Made by a program: the position numbers and the translations under genes
Part shown: positions 4,889-10,236 of the stretch, in pieces
Numbering within the stretch: position 1 is the first letter of the stretch
Layout of the letters: each line of letters begins with the position of its first letter
Assembly (NCBI GenBank): GCA_017460265.1
Contig: JAFUBJ010000515.1
Coordinates: 1 to 10,236, forward strand
Length of the DNA stretch: 10,236 nt
Origin: Atopobiaceae bacterium
GTDB taxonomy: Bacteria; Actinomycetota; Coriobacteriia; Coriobacteriales; Atopobiaceae
Direction: 5' to 3'
Notes under the pieces: generated by a model
Seen by the model: the letters and a program-made list of their open reading frames with translations, nothing else
Databases searched by the model: none
Told to the model about the DNA's origin: nothing

Positions 4889-7800
4889 ATGCCAAACGTC
4901 TCGCGCCGCGCCTTCTTCGAGCTTGCGACCGGAATGATCGTGTCGCTGCCAACCCTCGCGGGCGGCCTTGTCCTCGCTCCCACCCCGGCTTACGCTGAAG
5001 ACAGCACCGACGAAGACGAGCAGGCCGGCAAGAAGTCGGAATACGTGATCATAGATGTCGTGGAGCCATGGGAAGTCGGCGTCATGGTGGTCGACATCAC
5101 CAAGGGCGTCGAGACCGACGGCGGCTTGATGAGCTATCCTCCGGTGCCCGGTGCCAAGGTCACAGTCACCTCTCGCTTCAACAATAAGGTGGTCTCAGGC
5201 ACCACGGGCGACACGGGCGTCGTGAACCTGGACATCCGCAGCCTCTCGGTCATCGAGGAGGGCCAGAACGTCAACGAACTCGACGACTACCACTTCAACG
5301 GCAGCGTGACCGTGGCAAAGGACGGCTGGCGCGACTTCAAGACGGCACTCATCGTGGTGCAAGGCGGCTCTGGCCTGCAGGTGCCGATCCATCCGCTTGA
5401 CGAAGACCCAGACATGCCGTATCCCTACCTGGGCTCCTTTGACGAATGGGATGCCCTCTACCTCGCAAACGACTTCTTGTGCACGCCATCTAACACCGAC
5501 ACGCACACGATCGCCACGACCTTCTACAACCTGCCCCTGCAAAGGGACATCACCTTCGAGCTCATAGCGTCAAAAGACGGGAAGGAGCGTGTCGTCTCCA
5601 AGAAGGGCCTCTCCGCGAGCGAGCTGACCACCACAAATGTGTGTGTCGCCTCCGTCTCGTTCTCTGGCCAATTCCTCAAGGCAGATGGCCCGTCGTGCCT
5701 GGCTGCAGGGACGAAGCTCAGCTTTAGGGTGCATCAGGGCGATACGACATGGACCTACCCCCTTTCCGTCACCTTCTCTGACGGCATCGTGGACGAGCCG
5801 GCGGGAAAGCAGGGACAAGAGCTCTGCCCCATCAACTCGCTCAAGGGCGGAGCAACGAGCGTGGGTGCCTCTTGGCCAAGCGGCGTCCCTCTCGTCGGTA
5901 ACGGAGACCTCAAGTTCTGGGCGCCCTCGCTGCCCATCGATATCTACGTCAACCCCTTTGGCCTCGTACAACTCACGCTCAAGTCACCAAGCTGGGGCTA
6001 CCGTGGCGACACCGACTTCCCCCAAGATGCCAAATGGGGTTCGTTCCCTCGTAAGAGCGTGGAGGACCAGTGGGCCAGGAAAAAGAAGGTCGCACAGAAC
6101 ATGTCCGACAAGACGTCGGCACTGGTCTCTAAGCCTGGAGCAATCCAGGAGATAGACTTCTTCAAGTCAATCACCATGACCGTCAATTTCCAGCTGCTCG
6201 CGCTTGCCCAGTGGGACCCGAGCAAAGGTCTCTTCCAAGGTGAGGTGGCAGGCCAGATATTCGCAGCCCTCAACTTCACCATCTCCGAGAACTTCTTTGC
6301 CGGCCCCATCCCCGTGCTCATCACGTTCTCCTTGGACTCGAGCCTCATCGTCGGGCTGGCAGCAGCGGCCTATTCCACAAAGAAGGACAAGGACGAAGAC
6401 CTGGTCGAGGCCATCTTTGACCTCAGCCGCTGGCAGTGGGACTACCAAAGCACCGGCTTCAACATCACGTTCAACCTCACGCCGTCCCTCTCGGTGGGAG
6501 TGGGCATTCGCGGCTTGGCCTCAATCTCGGTCAAGGGAGCCATCACCCTCACGCTCTACTTTTGCGTGCCCATGGGGACCCAGCCGGAGGGCTTGCCAGA
6601 AGCGCACTTCACAGCTGGCTGGTCAGCGCGGATCTCGCTCGTGCTCGAGCTCTTCCTCTTCACCCAATCGTTCTCGCTCTTCAATAAGTCGTTCTCCAAC
6701 TTCTACGACAACTGGAAGGGAGAGAGCCTCTACACCCAGGAAGAGTCCGTGTACCAGAGCCTCCTTGAGAACTATTCGATTAACGACCTGCTAAGCGACT
6801 TGGCTCCCATCACCGACGCGATGCTCTCCCAGACGAGCGAGGCGTCCATCGCAGCTCCGCTCTTCACCCAGGCTGAAGGAGAGGCAGACTACGTCAACTG
6901 GGACGAGCTTGCCCGAGAGAAGGTCGTGGAGCTCGACGACGGCACGACCATGACCTTCACCGTGTACGACCTCAACGCTCCGCGGCAGGAAGACGCCCCC
7001 GAGGAGATCGAGACGCAGGAGGACGATCAGAACCGCAAGGGCACCGCAGCAGACGATGCCGACGAACAGACATTTGTTTCTGAGGATGGTACTGCCGACG
7101 ACGCCTTGGCGGACGAGGCCGAACGTGCCGAGGACAGTCTGACCGCAGCTGCCGAGGGTTACGATACTACGCTGGGCGTCTTAGCAACCGGTGACGCAGA
7201 CGACTCCCCCGAAGAGGGCGCCCTCTTCGTTCTGGAAGAGACGGAAGACGCCGTGGACCCGCAGATCCTGGAAGCGACCACGGACATCGACGCTGCAGAG
7301 GAGCAGGCGCTCGAGGAAGCTGCCTCGCAAGACCAGGAAGCACCCACGGATCCGCAGGCAGAGGAAGCCACCATGGAACCGCAGGCAGAGCGTGCCGACG
7401 GGCTGGATGAGAAGCTGGAGGAGGAGCCGCAAGCACAGACCGACGCGCTTCCCGCAGTCACCTGGCTCCAGGCCGCCGCAAGCAGCTACCTTCCCGATCC
7501 GGGAATCGCTGCCCTTGGTGCGCAGGGCGGCGTGCGTCCCTCCTCCGACGAGCGCCTGTTTGGCTCGGACGACCAGCACGTGCTCTCTGCCGCACATACG
7601 AAGGTGCTCGACATTGGCGCACCCATCGGCAAGACGAAAGAGCACGGCGTCTGGTGCTTCCGCATCGCATCGGTCACGATCGGTGGCCAGGCTCGCACGC
7701 GCATCATCGCAAACTGCATCGACGGCGACCCAAAGGGCAGCTCAAAGATCATCGAGTTCGACACCAAGCTTGAGGGAATGTCCCACGGTGACCTGTACGA

Positions 7801-9766
7801 CTACGACTTCGACCTCATGGTGAGGAAAGAAATCTACGGAAACAACCAGGAGAGAAGCTCCATCAACTTCGTCATCCTTTCGGGCAAGCGAGACAACGGC
7901 GGCAACATGGGGCTCGCTGCCGCGTCGACCGACCTTGTCATCACCTACCTATGGCTGTCTTCCGCCGACTTCGTTGGCACTGCCGATGTTTTGATTGCAA
8001 GCGGAGAAGGTCGTTTCTCGATGAGGGCAAGCGAGCTGACCAACGTGGAGCCGGACAAGCTCCACAGCATCTCAAACCTCAAGATCGGCAGCAGCCCAAG
8101 CGACCTCTCACAGTTTGACGTCGCAGTCATACTGTTCCTTGACCGGTATGCGGACACAGCGGAGGGAGTGCTTGACGGCACGGCACACGTATGCGTGGGC
8201 GCGCTTAACATCATACGCATGGAGTCCGAGGGACAGACATACCTCTACACGCTCGAAAAGTATCCGGCGGACTGGTGGGCCAAGAACATCGGCGACATAG
8301 ATTCCACGGTGTACGAGGCGGACTTCTGTCCAGGGACGTATGTGGCAAACCCGCTCTTTGGCACTCCTTGGTACCTCATGCTGCGCGGTGCGAACAAGGC
8401 CCACTACATTCGCACCGTCCTCTCAAACTACAGCCCTGACGGCATCTACCGTCTGAACAGGCCAATACCCCTTGGGGACTTTGACCCCAGCGTTCGCCTG
8501 GTGTGGAGCCCGGGCGTGGACGGGTTCCTCTCTTCCTACCCCAACGACCCTGCCCAGCTCGACCTTCCCGCAGACGAAAGGGACTACTCCCAGTGGACGC
8601 TGCACAAGCTTACCTGGACCCCCGAGACCTCGCCCAGCCTGCAGGTGGAGCCCATAGGTCCCTCGGGCTTTAACGTGGTGAACTTTGCCGTGCTCGGAGA
8701 CTTCATCTTCTGGCCCCAGTCGCGCGATGCCGACGAGGACCGCGTGTGGGGAAGCGACGGCACCGAGGACGTGCGGGAGCGTGCGGCCCTTTACCAGATC
8801 ATGGCCTGCCGCATACGTGCCGGACACTTCTCCGATCCGTTCGTGGTGGCCGACCTGCCCACCGACACCGACATGCTTGCTGAGATAAGCGTCAACACCA
8901 CCACGATCATGGAGGCGCTGCGCACCGTGCCTGTCGACACGGGCGAGAGGGGTTCCAACGGCCTGCCCCTCTACCACGCAGCGGATATTTGGTACACCGC
9001 CGTCCCAGCCGTGCGCTGCGTGACGGCAACTGCCTGCGAGGCGCCCACCCCCTTCGTGGAGCCAGGCGGTAAGATTGGTTTTCATGTGGCGGTGAGAAAC
9101 GACGGCAATACGTTCATTTCGGGATGCACGCTCGAGCTGTGCGCATACAACGAAGAATCCGGAAACTTTGAGCGTGTTCCCGGTGCTTCGGCGCAGCTGA
9201 CCTTTGGCAAGGACAACATCCAGGAGTCCACATACAACATCAGCGATGGCGAAGGTGGCCTTACAGGCCTCGAGCCCGACTACGCGCTTGCGCCGGGGAA
9301 GACGAGCGTCTACGCCGTGACGGTAAGCGTGCCGAAGGACTGGACATCGGGCGACAAAAAGGTGCTCTTCGTGGCCAGCGACGGCAAGGTGGCAAGCGAC
9401 TATGCCCTCTCCTCGCAGGCAGAAGGCGAAGATTTGGACGCGAACGCCGTGGAGTTCCATCTGGAGCCTGGCGAGCATCGCGTGGTTCAGGTTCGCACCC
9501 AGGCAGAGCAGGACGTCGACCAGCGGCACATGGACATCATCACGGTAAACCAGGACGTAGCAGGAGGCGTGCACTTCCAGCGGGTGCCCGTGACCAAATC
9601 GACGTCTGGCAACGACGAGTCCAAGAGAAGATCCAAGCTTCCCCAGACGGGAGACTCATCACTGGCATCAGGCGGGATGGGTCTTGCCGGGGCAGGCATG
9701 GCGGCATTGGGCGCTGCAGTTGCCGCCTATGAGCGCCGCCGGGCAGAGAACGAGTCGCAGGACTAG
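4889..9766 (+). CDS. large Tat-exported, LPXTG wall-anchored surface protein
   Basis: This is a 1,625-residue cell-surface protein. The ATG at 4889 is chosen over an in-frame ATG at 4778: AAAGGAAA precedes it, and the N-terminus then begins with a signal peptide. That peptide has SRRAFF (5-10, twin-arginine type), a hydrophobic core, and a cleavage site after AYA (34-36). Residues about 85-120 (PVPGAKVTVT...TGDTGVVNLDI) resemble a carboxypeptidase-regulatory/Ig-like fold. Residues 425-600 are rich in alternating hydrophobic strands. Residues 660-860 form an acidic low-complexity linker with four PQ(A/I)-type repeats. Residues about 890-1380 are strand-rich and possibly propeller-like. Residues 1388-1500 (EPGGKIGFHVAVRNDGN...LAPGKTSVYAVTV) look like a CARDB/adhesion-type domain. 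The C-terminus is a sortase signal: LPQTG (1584-1588), a hydrophobic stretch and ERRR. Adhesion or ligand binding is likely, but no enzyme motif was recognised. No sortase gene is in view. Confidence 0.92.
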   Translation: MPNVSRRAFFELATGMIVSLPTLAGGLVLAPTPAYAEDSTDEDEQAGKKSEYVIIDVVEPWEVGVMVVDITKGVETDGGLMSYPPVPGAKVTVTSRFNNKVVSGTTGDTGVVNLDIRSLSVIEEGQNVNELDDYHFNGSVTVAKDGWRDFKTALIVVQGGSGLQVPIHPLDEDPDMPYPYLGSFDEWDALYLANDFLCTPSNTDTHTIATTFYNLPLQRDITFELIASKDGKERVVSKKGLSASELTTTNVCVASVSFSGQFLKADGPSCLAAGTKLSFRVHQGDTTWTYPLSVTFSDGIVDEPAGKQGQELCPINSLKGGATSVGASWPSGVPLVGNGDLKFWAPSLPIDIYVNPFGLVQLTLKSPSWGYRGDTDFPQDAKWGSFPRKSVEDQWARKKKVAQNMSDKTSALVSKPGAIQEIDFFKSITMTVNFQLLALAQWDPSKGLFQGEVAGQIFAALNFTISENFFAGPIPVLITFSLDSSLIVGLAAAAYSTKKDKDEDLVEAIFDLSRWQWDYQSTGFNITFNLTPSLSVGVGIRGLASISVKGAITLTLYFCVPMGTQPEGLPEAHFTAGWSARISLVLELFLFTQSFSLFNKSFSNFYDNWKGESLYTQEESVYQSLLENYSINDLLSDLAPITDAMLSQTSEASIAAPLFTQAEGEADYVNWDELAREKVVELDDGTTMTFTVYDLNAPRQEDAPEEIETQEDDQNRKGTAADDADEQTFVSEDGTADDALADEAERAEDSLTAAAEGYDTTLGVLATGDADDSPEEGALFVLEETEDAVDPQILEATTDIDAAEEQALEEAASQDQEAPTDPQAEEATMEPQAERADGLDEKLEEEPQAQTDALPAVTWLQAAASSYLPDPGIAALGAQGGVRPSSDERLFGSDDQHVLSAAHTKVLDIGAPIGKTKEHGVWCFRIASVTIGGQARTRIIANCIDGDPKGSSKIIEFDTKLEGMSHGDLYDYDFDLMVRKEIYGNNQERSSINFVILSGKRDNGGNMGLAAASTDLVITYLWLSSADFVGTADVLIASGEGRFSMRASELTNVEPDKLHSISNLKIGSSPSDLSQFDVAVILFLDRYADTAEGVLDGTAHVCVGALNIIRMESEGQTYLYTLEKYPADWWAKNIGDIDSTVYEADFCPGTYVANPLFGTPWYLMLRGANKAHYIRTVLSNYSPDGIYRLNRPIPLGDFDPSVRLVWSPGVDGFLSSYPNDPAQLDLPADERDYSQWTLHKLTWTPETSPSLQVEPIGPSGFNVVNFAVLGDFIFWPQSRDADEDRVWGSDGTEDVRERAALYQIMACRIRAGHFSDPFVVADLPTDTDMLAEISVNTTTIMEALRTVPVDTGERGSNGLPLYHAADIWYTAVPAVRCVTATACEAPTPFVEPGGKIGFHVAVRNDGNTFISGCTLELCAYNEESGNFERVPGASAQLTFGKDNIQESTYNISDGEGGLTGLEPDYALAPGKTSVYAVTVSVPKDWTSGDKKVLFVASDGKVASDYALSSQAEGEDLDANAVEFHLEPGEHRVVQVRTQAEQDVDQRHMDIITVNQDVAGGVHFQRVPVTKSTSGNDESKRRSKLPQTGDSSLASGGMGLAGAGMAALGAAVAAYERRRAENESQD

Positions 9767-9782
9767 AGCCCGCTCGGAACCA

Positions 9783-9804
9783 GGTGCCTGCGAGCGCAGG
9801 CACC
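9783..9804 (+). terminator. hairpin after the surface-protein gene
   Basis: A perfect 9-bp stem GGTGCCTGC / GCAGGCACC closes the loop GAGC, starting 17 bases after the stop codon. No T-run follows, so it may be a 3'-end stabiliser or a weak terminator rather than a classic intrinsic one. It resembles the stem at 4050-4071 in position and in its GGTGCC start. Confidence 0.6.
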
Positions 9805-9872
9805 CCTCCCTGGGGTCCTGCGGAACGCCACTGCACGTTAAGTCGGGGCTTGTAGCCGTCCGTGACGGCCCT

Positions 9873-10102
9873 TGGTCAAAAAATGTCAGCCGATGCATCT
9901 AGTTGCAAAGTTGATATAGTGGCCGCAACGCTCCTACCTGCGGATTTTCCAAAGGTGTTGTGCCGGAGAGGGTCACCTCGTCGCTGGACTGGCAGAACGG
10001 GCGCCCCTCTCCAGCGCAGCGAAACGGAAAAGACCAGCTAGACGGGTTGGCAAGCATTCAACAATAAATTAACTTGTTGCATCGGCTGGCATTTTTTGAC
10101 CA
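9873..10102. repeat. 230-bp element bounded by near-perfect inverted repeats
   Basis: The left arm (9873-9897, beginning TGGTCAAAAAATG) and the right arm (10078-10102, ending CATTTTTTGACCA) are inverted copies that match at 24 of 25 positions. Allowing two more mismatches, the match runs to 32 bp (9873-9904 and 10071-10102). The inside is about 180 bp, has no full-length gene, and contains an extended -10 box. No target-site duplication is visible at the outer edges. It could be a miniature inverted-repeat transposable element, an invertible segment, or two copies of a regulator site facing each other. Confidence 0.8.
9912..9920 (+). promoter_or_regulatory. extended -10 promoter box inside the inverted-repeat element
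   Basis: TG-A-TATAGT (9912-9920) matches an extended -10, with the hexamer 5 of 6 to consensus. There is no good -35; that position is taken by the end of the left inverted repeat (GATGCA). A promoter here would read rightwards out of the element. The right arm has only a weak TTGAAT at the mirrored position. Confidence 0.4.
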
Positions 10103-10201
10103 GGAGGCTCCACAGGCCGCCCTTCTGGCTGATTTAGCGTGCATCATCCTCACACCCGATACCGCAAGACGCTTTCAGCACCGAACAGGGGCGACCAGGA
10201 C

Positions 10202-10236
10202 GGAGGCTTCTGTCCAAAAGTTGGACAGAAGCCTCC
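10202..10236. terminator. perfect 16-bp hairpin at the window edge
   Basis: GGAGGCTTCTGTCCAA (10202-10217) and its exact complement (10221-10236) are separated by AAG. The stem runs to the last base of the window, so neither a longer stem nor a following T-run can be judged. A terminator, possibly for a gene coming in from the right, is the likeliest role. Confidence 0.6.

Larger units (their letters stand above)
9767..10236. other. gene-free 3' region with several structured elements
   Basis: No protein gene of convincing length is seen in these 470 bases. In order they hold a 9-bp hairpin after the surface-protein stop, a GCCGTC/GACGGC hairpin (9855-9869), and an inverted-repeat-bounded element (9873-10102). 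Inside the element, GGAGAGGG (9965-9972) pairs with CCCTCTCC (10005-10012). From 10103 to 10201 I see nothing recognisable, and a perfect hairpin closes the window. Confidence 0.6.

Noticed and set aside
8423..9574. 383-codon open frame on the minus strand
   Set aside because: It lies fully antisense to the surface-protein gene. Long antisense frames are expected in GC-rich coding DNA, and its protein shows no family motif.
9960..10067. GTG-started 35-codon frame with AAAGG before it, inside the inverted-repeat cassette
   Set aside because: It is too short, the ribosome site is only four bases away, and the product is unrecognisable. It overlaps another small frame, so neither can be claimed.
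9873..10102. Complete insertion sequence
   Set aside because: About 180 bp inside the arms cannot encode a transposase and no target-site duplication is visible.

Overview
The window looks like chromosomal DNA from a high-GC Gram-positive bacterium. The best guess is a host-associated Coriobacteriia (Olsenella/Atopobium-type). The grounds are strong G/C third-position use, clear AGGAGG-type ribosome sites, a wall-anchored LPQTG protein of more than 1,600 residues, and a mix of small stand-alone housekeeping and stress genes. This placement is an inference from style; there is no rRNA or other marker gene in view.

Layout, left to right. (1) 1-72 is the 3' end of a gene whose last residues resemble the MmcQ/YjbR family. 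(2) 98-886 (-) is an alpha/beta hydrolase. (3) 1073-1630 (+) is DNA-3-methyladenine glycosylase I (tag), with a perfect palindrome beside its probable -10 box. (4) 1723-2355 (-) is a GyrI-like small-molecule-binding protein that starts at GTG. It has a good extended -10 promoter and its own intrinsic terminator. (5) 2527-3399 (-) is an HSL-type esterase. (6) 3400-3798 is gene-free and holds a family of CTGACGG repeats in alternating orientation. (7) 3799-4014 (+) is a 71-residue peptide with a textbook double-glycine leader, a bacteriocin/RiPP-like precursor, followed by an intrinsic terminator. (8) 4089-4760 (-) is an isoprenylcysteine carboxyl methyltransferase (ICMT)-type membrane methyltransferase. 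(9) 4889-9766 (+) is a 1,625-residue surface protein with a Tat-type signal peptide, a long acidic linker, an adhesin-like tail domain and a C-terminal LPQTG sortase signal. (10) 9767-10236 is gene-free. It holds a hairpin, a 230-bp element bounded by near-perfect inverted repeats with a promoter-like box inside, and a perfect 16-bp hairpin at the window edge.

Most genes here are single transcription units on alternating strands, so there is no obvious multi-gene operon or pathway. The parts that ordinary housekeeping does not explain are the double-glycine peptide with its upstream repeat array, the Tat-plus-LPXTG giant protein, and the inverted-repeat cassette after it. The cassette could be a miniature transposon, an invertible promoter switch, or a pair of regulator sites; the sequence alone does not decide between them.
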